A DNA stretch of 64,000 nucleotides from Leidyana gryllorum EB-2025a (Eukaryota > Apicomplexa). Position numbers and translations under genes: made by a program. Each line of letters begins with the position of its first letter. Position 1 is the stretch's first letter. Where the stretch lies: assembly GCA_048772705.1 (NCBI GenBank), contig JBLWGC010000230.1:1364001-1428000 (forward strand), given 5' to 3'. Below the pieces are notes generated by a model. The model did not search any database and was not told where the DNA came from. It was given only the letters and a program-made list of their open reading frames with translations. Of the stretch, positions 17,826 to 28,897 are shown in pieces.

Positions 17826-20800
17826 TCAACTCGGCATATAACTCAGGGTCACAGGCTCATCACCAATAACAGATATCTCGTAGCTACCAGTCACTCGGGC
17901 TGACTCCATGTCAACTACGTGTACCAATACCATATAATACCCGTGAATCAAACAGTTCTCGAATACTTCTATGTGCGCCATCGTCACCAATCCCTGTTAC
18001 CGATTGGACAAACGACCGCTAATTAAGCCCCTCACCTCCAATCTGTAAAGTTGTGCTGCCGCACTGCTTGGAGTACGGCCGTCCTCCGACAAACCGCCCT
18101 CCAAGTCGGATCGCTTAATAAGTGCCACCGGCACTCCAGCAGCGACCGGAATGCGTAAAGTCGCGGCCTCCTCCGGCGCCAGCGGTACCAAACCGCTCAC
18201 CATTAGAGCGGCATCGACGTCGTGCTTCCGCAAGGAAGGATGCGACGGACGCATTACATACAGCAGAGAGATGCTTACTCGAGCGCTCGTTGGACGCACT
18301 GTTGTCACCTTCAGTCGTATAGAGATCTGAGCATTGTGAAAACACCTCGCAACCCCCCCTTTCCGAACTTACGTTTGTCTTGGGAGCCGTCAGCCCGAGT
18401 TTATATACCCCATATAGATTATCGGATACGCTTGAGAGCGTTGCGTGGTGGAAGTGTGAAGCAGGTGGGAGAGAGTATGGCGTCGGCAGAGGGGTGAGGG
18501 AAAGGGAAGGAAACGGCTCCAGCCGAAGCCGTTGTGCCAGCGCTTTGGTTGTGCCAAAGAGGGTGGTGGGTAGGGACCGTCTGGGGTCTGGGAAGCGCCC
18601 ATAAGAGGGAGATACAAACCCGGGAGGTCTCATCACCCAGTTCTCAGACACGTGAGCAGCAAAGTCATTCGGGTCAATGCTGCAGTGCATACGAATTACA
18701 AAGGAGCCGCACTCTCCAGCAACAAAAGATGAAGGAATCAGGGTGTAGTATCCAGGATCCAAGTCTGCTTGCAGTAAGCAGCAGGCCCCACGATAGGGAC
18801 CGGACGTCAGAACACGACCGGTCCGCAAAAGCCGGGCTGTGGATTGCAAACCCGGCAACAGGCGCAGGTTCACCGACATTTCAGAGGGGCACTCCAGAAA
18901 CAGCAGAACTTTGCAAGGCCGGGGGACAACCAGTCTGTAATGGGGATTACGGAGGAACGTCCAAAGGTCATTTGAGCATCCGCCCGCTGTGGACGGAGTC
19001 CATTCCCCTCGAACTTGGATCGTGGACCATTGGTTCTCAGGAAACAGGGGATCCAACTCCCGCACTCCAATCGGTGCTCCACAGAATACTTGCAGAGTGA
19101 AATTGAATGGGGACTTTTGGGAATATTGAGAGATTACGAGGACCAATTCGTTCTCATCCAGGACACTTGTCCCCGGCTCCTCCAGGTGGCTGCAGACAGA
19201 AAGAGAGAGTGAGTGAGAGTGAGTGGGGGCAGTGAATCAGTGGGTGGTGGTGGAGGTGGCGGGTGACAGTGTGCGGGACAGGACAGAGGGGCGAGATCGC
19301 TGACAGAGGGGCGAGATCGCTGACAGAGGGGCGAGTTCGCTTACACTGGGTGGTTCCAGAGGCCATCATAGTCCTGCTCGGGTAAGCTATTCCAATAGTG
19401 CAGCATGAGAGGATCAATTTCGGCTTGATGCATTCTCGCTCGTCTCACCAAAACTCGAATTAGGGCGCATTCACCATTGCTGTAGACTCCATGCTGTAGG
19501 GTTTGATGAGGACAGGTGATTCTTTGTCCTCCACTATAGATATGAATCGCGATGTACTTTTGGAAGAGATCTCTTTTACGATCTCGAACATGTCTTGACA
19601 GCAGCACCCATAATTCAACAATCTCCTCTTGTGGGTGGTGACGAGGGTTTTCGATTATGATGGGAGCTACCTGAAGATGGAATTGGGGGTTGTACGAAAC
19701 ATTATGGCTGTCGTCAACCAGCGGACTGTCAACAAGGTACGGCGTTCGGCCCCACTTGGAGTGCAAACTGGTGTTGTAGCGGAAGAAGAGGGGATTCCAG
19801 CAGAGGTACAAGTGACTGAACCAGCGTACCACTTCTCTCCACTCGATCCAGAAACTGCCAGTATCAACTCGAGCAGCATTCTGGCTGTCATAGCCCAAGG
19901 CTTGTTGCAACTCTGGTGTCCAAGCGGAGTCTCCAGGGCAGTAGCGGCCTTTCCACCGAATCACCGCCCACGGGTTGCGGACATATAAGAGTTTGAGGTC
20001 TTTGACCTGCTTTATATTGAGCACAGAATAGGCATGCCGAGCAACAATGCCGCTCGAGACGGACACACCTTCTACAAAGTCGAGCCCACTAGGCGCCGCA
20101 TCCGCCACCTCGCTCGTCCCCAGACACGCTACGCATGCTCCGCGCTGCCAACCGGAGTACAGCTGCTCCCACACGTGATCCCAACGGACATCTTTCGCCA
20201 GCTGGATGCTTTCTTCCCCGCCTGTTACCACAGGCATGTAAAAGTCAGGGCTTCCGGTGTGCACATCCCGCCGGAACGGAATAGTCTCCGGGATCCATCC
20301 GGTCAGATGGTACAAATCGCTGCCCGGATTACTCCCGTGCAAAAAGTATGAGCCGCCCATCAACTTGACAAACGCCTTCTCCAAGATCGTTACCCACATC
20401 TCCCGCTTGTTTGCCGAGTGGGCTGCCAGTAATTTACCATCCTTGCGTATCGGCACCAAATCGTCCACCATCACCTTTCGGGGTATCCCATTGAAGTGTA
20501 ACTTGCAGGCGTAAAGGCCGTGGCGATTTATCACAGGTCGAAACTTCATGTACGATGTCGAGCCTTCTTCTACTTTGACTTGCGGATAGATCAAACTCGA
20601 TATCACCGGCACGTGGAGCCGACTCTCGTACTCGGCCAGACTGGCTAAAGAACTTAAGAAGGAACAGTCCCCAACGAACCCTTGGCGGATGGCCCGTGCG
20701 CGGGGTCGCTCTTCAATCATAATAGGATGAAGAGGGTCGCCAGGCCGTAAAACAGTGCCATTAGGGCCGATGACCGTTGACTGATTCGGTGTCTCTTTCC

Positions 20801-22482
20801 GGCCCTGGGTGTCCTTCGCCGTGGGGATGGGTACCGTCAACTCTGTGATTCGCTTCCACTCGTGAATCTTTGCCTTCTGCTTGTTGGACAAAACTATGCG
20901 GCCCTCGGCATCGGTCCATTTACCATCACCAAGTTGATCCCAACCCCCCAACTCTAGCGAGGTACACTTGATGCCTTCTTCCGCCCCCACGTAGTCTCGC
21001 CGAGCTGTCGCCAACCCCCGTGGCGATGCTAAACCCCCGCTGCGGCTTGAATCGTGAGCAGGCAGCAATGTATGATCCATCCGTGGGGGATGAACGCCAA
21101 ACAATCGATACTCAGGTAGCGGTCTGTCTGCGTTAGCGATCAACGCTGTCACCTCCGAGAAGCTTCGTTCCAGGAGACTTACTTTGGTCAACACGAGTTC
21201 CCGCCGTCATTACATTACCCAATTGACCTCCATTGTCGCTGACGCTGATTTGGGTCGCTGAGTCACTGCTGCGGTGTGAATTGAAGAGTTCTTGGCGTTC
21301 AAACTCACGTCGATGACCTTTTGTCCGCCGAAGGATGGGCTCTTTGGTGCAAAGAAACTGAGGTAATCTGTGGTGCCAGAGGAGGGCCTTCAATCCAGAA
21401 GTTGCTGGCAATATCCGGATCCTTCGGGCGTAGAAAGACTCCAAAGGGGGGATAAACTCACCTTCTCGTTCCAAGGAGGCATTACATAGCGGCCCATTAT
21501 GGAGCTTTGCGATATTATGTCGAGTTGGTCCTCGACGCCCCCGACTGCGAGGGATGGAACAGTCGGTGTGTCGGTGGAGATTGACCGGATGTCACAAATT
21601 GACGCGAAGTAGGCTGAGCGCTTGCTGTTGGGTGACAAGGCTTGACTTCCCTGCCTAGGCACCTTGGACGCAGTTTCACTCGTTGCCGATGTGTCTGCAG
21701 CCCGCTTCTTCTTCTTCTTGGTGTGGTGCTTGCGCTCGGCCAGCATGCGAGCTAATTCGGCCAACATGAGAGTCGGCGAACCCGAGGAGGACTTGGTGGA
21801 CCCGCCGAAGATGGCCATCAAACGCCTCCGAGCACTGCTGGCCGACTTGTCTTTATTGTTGTCGCTACATTCAGCAATTTCTGCCGCCTACCGCCGCTGT
21901 GGCCCACCTAAGCCTCTGCCTACCTGAGATAGGATCGCTGCCGCCTCATCGGAGTCATAGTTGCTCCATCTTAAAGCCGCTTTGGCCTGTTGAGTGGACA
22001 CTCGAAACTGTTCAGCCAGACTAGATGCCAAGTCTTCCACACTGACGTCTATTCGACTCTCTTTCTGCAGTTCAGAAGAAGCAAGTGGTCCAGTGTAAAT
22101 AGTGTGTGCTCATTGGGTCCGCACGAGAGAGACAGACAGAGAGAGAGAGAGAGAGAGAGAGAAGAAAGCCGCGGGGAGGGAGGGTACTATTTTACGTTCC
22201 GTAGTCTGCTCGTACCTGAACGATGGCAACAGTGGAGGGTTCTTCCCGCACCTCCAGAGTCGTGATGCGTGGAGACGCTCTCTCTTCGGTAGTGTCATCG
22301 TCCACCCCCTCTTCTGGGGACGATGGAGGCTCGTCTGCTGGGTGAAGGGCACCACTGACGAGGACTGGAGGCTCCTCCTCTTCAGGATAACTTGGAGAAG
22401 GAACAGAATCTTCAATCAGCAGAGGTGTGCATATGTGACCCTCGTTAACCTTGTCATTTAGCTTTGTGCAGGTGCATCCCAT
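17826..22482 (-). CDS. Calpain-7-type cysteine protease with acylated N-terminus
   Basis: Nine exons (22216-22482, 21924-22064, 21462-21887, 21309-21421, 21183-21265, 19345-21127, 18373-19189, 18036-18326, 17826-17993) give 1,362 residues. The protein starts MGCTCTKLN, a strong N-myristoylation plus palmitoylation motif. An acidic linker, a UBA/CUE-like helical patch (VEDLASSLAEQFRVS) and a Lys-rich linker follow. The catalytic core shows GDCSFLSSLASL (Cys near residue 497), RHAYSVLN (His near 707) and YVRNPW (Asn near 727). C2-like domain III repeats follow (ELVLVISQYSQKSPFNFTLQV; GYYTLIPSSFVAGECGSF). The order of core then C2-like modules and the FWIEW...LCWNPLFF segment match calpain-7. 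Calcium-triggered cleavage at membranes is the family expectation. The first three exons are the least certain. Confidence 0.82.
19281..19340. repeat. Three 20-bp repeats in calpain intron 6
   Basis: Three copies of a 20-bp unit (TGACAGAGGGGCGAGATCGC, with small changes) abut the donor side of the 155-nt intron 6. Each unit on the minus strand contains ctgtcag, a potential 3' splice site. Confidence 0.9.
22124..22163. repeat. GA microsatellite in calpain intron 1
   Basis: An interrupted (GA)n run of about 40 bp on the plus strand; it forms a CT-rich tract on the gene strand inside the 151-nt intron 1, the second-longest in this gene. Confidence 0.9.
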
Positions 22483-22514
22483 TTGCACAAAAACCTGGTG
22501 CTTATTCTGTGGTG

Positions 22515-24518
22515 ATGAGTCTCTCTGACTTTGCTCTTGCTGAAAGCAGGCGTCCTTCCCTGCGACGACCATCCTCCTGGTTGGGTTGGCTACAAAACCA
22601 GCACGGACACACTCCCTCCCCGACTGCTGCTGCTGCTACTGTAGACCCTACCCTCTCCAATGAGGCCTTTGACAGAGACACTGACCCCCGTCTTCGTGAA
22701 CGACGCTGGAATGGTTGGGGCTATCACCACACCTCCTTCTTCTATGACCCGTACAAAGATAGCTTCTTCCTGGTACACAATGGCACCAAGACTCCTCTCC
22801 CGAAACTCCGGGTGTTCCTCAAGGAGTTCAAAATAGACCCGTTGTTGGACCGTACGCCCGCCCAGCCATCCATTCCCATCCCGGACCCACGCAGCGATGA
22901 GGCCGACGTCATTGGTCAGATTCGCAAGAGCTGTCCCAATACGACGGTCACACAGGAAGCTGCGTGTCGGCTGTGGCACTCACACGGCCACACCGCTCAG
23001 GAGATCTATGCGCTGCGGAATGGGATGATCCTTCGTGTGGTGGACGCTGTGGTGTATGTGAATACGTACGACGATGCCGCTCGCGTGGTGAAGATAGCTA
23101 ATGCGGCAGGGGCTGTGATCATTCCGTTTGGAGGGGGTACTTGTGTTACAATGGCTCTGCTGCCTCGAGCCGACGAGGAGCGGTTCATAATATCTATAGA
23201 TTTGTTAAACTTGAACAGGATCGAATGGATCAGAGACGAGGATCATTTAGCTTGTATCCAGGCTGGCATGACTGGTTCACAAATTGAGGAGGCTCTCAAG
23301 CCGCTTGGATACACACTTGGACACGAGCCCGACAGCTACGAGTTCTCTACTCTGGGTGGTTGGATCGCCACCAAAGCTTCCGGAATGAAGAAAAATCAGT
23401 ATGGTAACATTGAGGACATTGTGATTGACTTTACGTATGTCATGGCCGATGGCACTATTCGAGACTACAATCGTTTGATAAATCGGGTCAGCAGTGGCCC
23501 TGACGTCAAAAATCTGCTCATTGGTTCTGAAGGCACCCTGGCGTTGATTCTCCGAGCCGTCGTCAAGATTCAAAAGCTCCCTCCAGTGCGCCAATTCCAA
23601 TCCTGGATCTTCCCTACTTGGGAAGATGGCGTCTCCTTCATGAAAGACTGTGCGCGAGATCAAATTGAGCCCGCATCTTTCCGTTTAATGGACCACGAAC
23701 AACTCCGATTCGGAAGTGCCATGCAAATCCACAAGAGCTACATAGCCTCCAAGGTGGCAGATCTCAAGTTGTGGGTGGTCAAGAATATTAAAAAGTTCGA
23801 TATGACACAAGCGTCTCTGGCAACCAGTGTCATTGAGGGTACACAAGCAGCTGTGAAAAGTCAACAGCTCGCATTGAATGCTAAAGCTAAAGAACACGGA
23901 GGAATCATGGCCGGGACCTCCGGAGGCGAAGCTGGGTATAAACTGACTTTCATGATCGCCTATATTCGAGACTTCATCATGGATGTCAACTGGCTGGGAG
24001 AGAGTTTCGAGACGTCTGTCCCGTGGTCTCAGGCCAACGATGTCTATCTGGTCGTTCACGAGTCAATCTTTGAGGAAGCCCGCAAACACAAGGTGAGTCC
24101 CGTATTATGTGTGAGAGAAACGGCTCTGTCCGTCCAATAGACTGCGCAAGACCCTTTCGTCACTGGTCGGCTTTCCCAAGTGTATCCGGAGGGGTGCTGT
24201 CTCTACTTTTACTTTGGCTTCTCCTGTGAAGGGCTCGAGAAACCGCTGGAGGTCTACACAGCAATAGAAGCTGCAGCACGCCGCGCCATCATGGCAAAGG
24301 GAGGAAGCATCAGTCATCACCACGGAGTGGGTAAGTTGAGGAGCTCCTTCTATTACGACCAAATCCCGCGCACCGACACCGAAATAATTCGAGCCGCAAA
24401 GAGGGAAATGGACCCACGAAATACATTTGGTGCGGCGAATCTGTTTCCGACTAAATCTGACGAGAAAGAGTCTCGCGAGAGTGTGTTCACCACAACCTCC
24501 ACCACAGCTCAGGCATGA
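22515..24518 (+). CDS. AGPS: Alkyldihydroxyacetonephosphate synthase
   Basis: Two exons (22515-24092, 24141-24518; 48-nt intron) encode 651 residues. AGPS swaps the acyl group of acyl-DHAP for a fatty alcohol, the step that makes the ether bond of ether lipids; it is a FAD enzyme of the VAO family. Seen here: RRWNGWGY, the FAD-binding IIPFGGGTCVT, GHEPDSYEFSTLGGWIATKA with SGMKKNQYGNIEDIV, GSEGTLALI, the C-terminal ISHHHGVGK histidine cluster and DPRNTFGAANLF. Length is normal. The known enzymes are peroxisomal via PTS2, but I see no clear PTS2 near the N-terminus and no PTS1 at the end, so location is open. Its ATG is 32 bp from that of the divergent calpain gene. Confidence 0.93.
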
Positions 24519-24595
24519 GGAGGAACATAATATGTAGTTAGAGTAGTTAGATCTGTCTGTCTCTCTGCCCGTCACCTTCTCTCTCTCTATGATGA

Positions 24596-27500
24596 TCAAC
24601 GGGCTTCAATGTACATCCTATGAGCAACCAATGCTTCCAGATTGCTCTCAACCACAGCGATCTGCTGGTCATTGAAGGCTGTCAATCTATCTCCCCACCC
24701 GTCGAACCTAATATATTTCGTCTAATACTGTCTCACTAGCGTCACACTTACCAACTGGGGATATCCTCATCCATATTGCCACTCGTCGCTGCAACTTTCC
24801 AGCCCTCCAAAATCTCCTTTTTCTGCTGATACTGCCCCAGCATAGATCCCAACACATCACTCAACGTCTCCAAACACGCCAACTCCAGTGATTTGTCCAG
24901 GACGCGACCGCTAACCACACCCATCACATCGCCACTCGCCACCACAGCTTCGATATTCTCGTGCAGGCACAAACGCAAACAAGTCAAAGCCATTTTGAGC
25001 CCTCCATCTGTGCAAAGGCGAGGACAAATTTGGCCATTCTCGTCGCGGAGACCCTTCCGAGACACTCGGTGGAGCAGATGCTCCGTTGGAATCTGCAGCG
25101 TCTCGAGCAAGAAAGCTTTCATTGTCTGTCGCTCAGTGGACTCGTCGGCAGGAGGCTCGAAGCCCAAGAGGACCACATCAAATTGATAGGGGTCCTCCTC
25201 ACATACGGGTTTTGGCTGCGGGCAGAACCCATAGAACCGCAGCAGACTCCAATTTTCATGCGGCCCATAACTGATGTGGACTTGAGAATTCTTGGGCACC
25301 GGTCCCTCGTTCACCAGACGGATGCATCTGGAGCTAAAACCCTTCTTTTCCATCAAAGTCCTCAGATCAGCATCGGGAATGTCATCAAACAACGGTTCTG
25401 ACTCGGCTTCCGAAGCAATCTTCAATGGAGCTCTGACCATCTGACCGAGCTGGAAAGAGGGATGGGGACACTGAGCAGCGGGTTGGTGATTGATGAAATC
25501 AACAACTGGAATCAACAAAGCCAGTTTCCGCGGTAAACAAAACTCCATCAGCTCCACATACGGCTTCCCCGTGGAATCCCAGCCCAGAAGGATCGGCAAC
25601 TCAACTTTGCGCTTTCGTTGAGACACGCTAACTTGATCGGCTGCCAAGTAGTTTAAGCCCGGCACGATGGGTAAAGGAGGGGTGGTACGATTAGGGCTCC
25701 GCAGAACTGTTCCCACACGTTCACTGTCGCTCTCGTCACCACCTGTGGCGGTCTCAACAGCAGAGGGATCAGCTGGCATTCCAACATCCCAATTATCCGC
25801 CTCTGTGAATGTGTGACGAACTCGTTTCCTCAACTCCACCAGATCACCGTTGCGTTCACTATCGACTTCTAACCAATGATTGATGAACGACATGTTCGGG
25901 AGGCAGACGGTTTCGAAGGCTCGACTCTCTGAGACCCAACATCCCCATATCAGTTTGGCCAATGAGAATGCCCCTCCCAGGGCAAAGTCGGCCGCCGAGA
26001 AGAGATGAGGGAACTGAAAGATCAGATTGAGAAATCGCAACACTAAAATCCCACTCACCACTTCACAAAGGATGTTTTGGAGCCATTGGTGGAATCGAGG
26101 CAGAACGTCGTTGACTTCCTCAAGATTTTGTTGTGCAGCGGCCATATCCATAAACTCAGCAACTTCAGGCGGGGCCAACAAGAGGTTCTGATGGGAGTCG
26201 GGAACTTCTCCCCACTCATTTCTTGAGCCCGGGAGACAGTCAATCCAAGGTGCGAAGACGGACTTGGGACCCTTGCGAGCTTCCCAAAGTAAGAAGAACA
26301 ACATGAACAGCTGATCTTCTACCAGGGGCTCAGGGTAGCGGTGAGCCTCCAATAGCGCCGAGAGTCTCGGGTGAGCAGCCACAAAGTCCTCGGTGAATGG
26401 AGGCAGATCAGGAGCCCGACTGAATCGGCCACCCAGCAGGAAGGCAGCCACAAACGAGAAAGAGTAGCTTAGATCAGACGGGCGAGACGGATTTGGCTGA
26501 ATTATGGGCTCCTCTTCATAACTCGCCAACAAAGCTGTGTAGGGCGATAAAACGCGATCTTCTCGTACAGTTACAATGGGAGTGTCTGGAGCGATATCAT
26601 CAGCCGCAATGAAACCTCTCCCAAAGCTCTCTGTGTGCACGGGAATGACGTTGCACAACGAGGCGCCCATATTGTCACAGATCTGCTGTAATTCCACATC
26701 GCTCTGGAAAGATCCCTCTGGCAAAGGTGCATTGGCAGAATATCTGCGGAATTATGATTGACTATGAGCCAAGATCTCTTGGTACTCCACCTACCTTTCG
26801 TACATCTCGGCAATCAACTGCGTCGCGAATCCCAGGGCTGCGTTCAATATGTCCCGTATCTGGCGCAAAAGGTTCGAATTGGGAGAACGGCCACCCCGGA
26901 TCGAGTTGCCAGGGTAGCATATCCGATCTTCGAGTACCATGTAGGAAGGCAAGCATTTGTCCCTGGCCCACATTGACTCCACAGTATCAAGAAGTCTGAT
27001 CTTTTCCAGCAACTCCAGACGGAGAATACTGAGCGCTTTGCGCTCGTTTTGGGTGGTGGTGGCACCCCCTTCCCGCAACCAATCCAAGTCTAGATTTAGA
27101 CTGTTCATTTTTTCCAACTTGCTCCAACAATGTGCTCTGTAAGCTTCACATTCAGAGCCACCGCCTTTTCTGCTGGACAATGGCGTCCCAGACTGCAGCG
27201 TATCGCGCTTCTGGCTGTCACAACTCCGCAGTTTGTGGAGCGCAAAGTAGATGTCATTGTCCGATAACAGCCAAACCCGGAACCACACGTGTGCTAGATC
27301 CACCACTTGTCTCATGGGCATCGACAAAGCGGTGACTTGGTTGTCACTGACCTCTCCCAGAGTGAAGCAGTCAGTACCGGGGAGTCCTGACAGCTCCAAA
27401 AGCTCTCTTTTCATCTCAATCCGACGAAGACCTTCAGGCGCCGCTTCAGCGGGCAGTTCAGGGCGCGAGAGAGTGAGGAAGTCGCTCAGACGACTTAGCC

Positions 27501-27627
27501 TTGAGGTCCATCTGGCCCGTCCCTCATAGCTCTGTTGAGCCGTCTGCTCTTCAGCGGGCGAAGGGGTTGTAGGGAGGATGACAGTTTTACCAGACTGGAG
27601 TTCCTCCAGCTGGGCTAGTTGGAGCAT
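24596..27627 (-). CDS. SET-domain methyltransferase, RuBisCO-LSMT/SETD3 type
   Basis: Four exons (26795-27627, 26059-26743, 24752-26013, 24596-24707; introns 51, 45, 44 nt) encode 963 residues. The first 280 residues are helical and unrecognised. The SET part begins FGRGFIAADDIAPDTPIV, has the insert-flanking VSESRAFETV, VPVVDFINHQ-like LIPVVDFINHQP, and HISYGPHENWSLLRFYGF, the split SET order of LSMT/SETD3 lysine or histidine methyltransferases. A Rubis-substrate-binding-like helical C-terminus follows. The 45-nt intron at 26014-26058 is a multiple of three without stops, so it can pass unnoticed as coding (VSGILVLRF). The last exon restores a charged end (VESNLEALVAHRMYIEAR). Substrate unknown. 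Confidence 0.85.
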
Positions 27628-27647
27628 TGCCGAAAAAAACGCGGAAA

Positions 27648-28833
27648 ATGGCTGACTTTGAGGAAGGCTGTGAACCAACTCAGCCTGTGTTCGGAAGTAG
27701 TGAACAGTCGCTGTTCGAAGATACCGGAGCTGCGGGGCAATCTCGTTCGACAATTCCCAAAGTCAGAGCAATCAAAACCGAGTCTATATTTGATGATGAT
27801 GATGATGAGGAAAGTGCCGAGAATACCCCGCCCTCGCCAAAGCGCGCTCGTCTCCATAATGAGGAGTCCAAACGTCTGACTTTATCCGACCGAATGGTCG
27901 CTCGGCGGCGCCTGAACGCCTCCACGGACCCGCCAGTGAACTCCACAGCACATACGGCTAAGAGTTCAGAGTCTACCACAGTCACTCCCCCCGCCCGAGT
28001 CGTCGGACTCACCATCTCCGAGCACGACTCGGACACTGTAATATTCTCTGTGTCTAATACATTCATGGTAAACGAGATTGTGGCAGTGCCTCGGGCAACT
28101 CCCGCATTACACTATGGCAAAGTCATGTCTATCGATCAAAAACGTTCGATCTGTACCTTACTCCTCAGTAACACCGAGGGAATCACCAAAGTGCTCCCCA
28201 CATTACTCGTTGGTAAACTAGGCGTCACACCCGCAGCCACGCGGGACATCCGGGTGGGTTCTGGTCGTCTCCTGGTTCCCGACAATCTCTCTCGTAGTTG
28301 GTGCGGCTGCGGACTTCAGTCGATGACTTGTTACGGTTCTCGCAAGAACATCGGTTCTCCACTTGTTGTAATTGTAAGAGAGATTCCCCAGAGATCCCGC
28401 AGAATCCTGGCGAACTGAGACTGACTCAGGCGTTGATGAAAAGTATCAACTTTTTGATGGCACATCACGCGACTTTGTTTCATAAGATTGCGTTGGAACG
28501 CGAACCCTCTCAACAGTCCGAGATGACACCAATGCCTCGTTCAGCCAATTCTACCGCCCACTCCCAGAGTCTCGAGCCCTTGTCACCGGTCAGCAAAGCA
28601 GATCTACAGAGAGATCTCGAGTAAGTCTCCTCACCTCCAGCTTGACAGCTTGAACTTGACACATATATCGTTCTCCAGCCAAATACGGGAATTGCGCCTC
28701 AAAAGCATGGAAATACTGCAACTGGCCGTTCGGTAAGGTCACACATTAGAGAAGACTACCACGTTCCCTGTCCCACAGGTCTGAGGAGAGTGCTGCCAAT
28801 CTGTTACTGGGTGTTCAACGGGGCCCATGGTGA
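27648..28833 (+). CDS. Unknown acidic, probably nuclear protein
   Basis: Four exons (27648-28253, 28298-28620, 28679-28732, 28779-28833; introns 44, 58, 46 nt) encode 345 residues. The N-terminal third is disordered, with an acidic run (FDDDDDEES) and a basic patch resembling a nuclear signal (PPSPKRARL). A beta-rich middle (MVNEIVAVPRATPALHYGKVMS) resembles a small barrel. A second basic segment follows, then CCNCKRDS and a helical end (IRELRLKSMEILQLAVRSEE). I do not recognise the family. The last two small exons rest on splice consensus and an open frame. Its ATG is 20 bp from the divergent SET gene's ATG. Confidence 0.65.
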
Positions 28834-28897
28834 CGTCCCTGGCTCATAGTCACTGCTACCACGGATTTAATCAAACAAGATCTTCTGCTCAGCTGGC

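Noticed and set aside
22515-22620. PTS2 peroxisomal signal at the AGPS N-terminus
   Set aside because: No stretch fits the R-(L/V/I/Q)-x-x-(L/V/I/H/Q)-x-x-(H/Q)-(L/A) pattern convincingly.
26055-26243. Minus-strand ORF in another frame across the SET gene intron
   Set aside because: A shadow frame; the SET reading aligns to known motifs on both sides of the intron.
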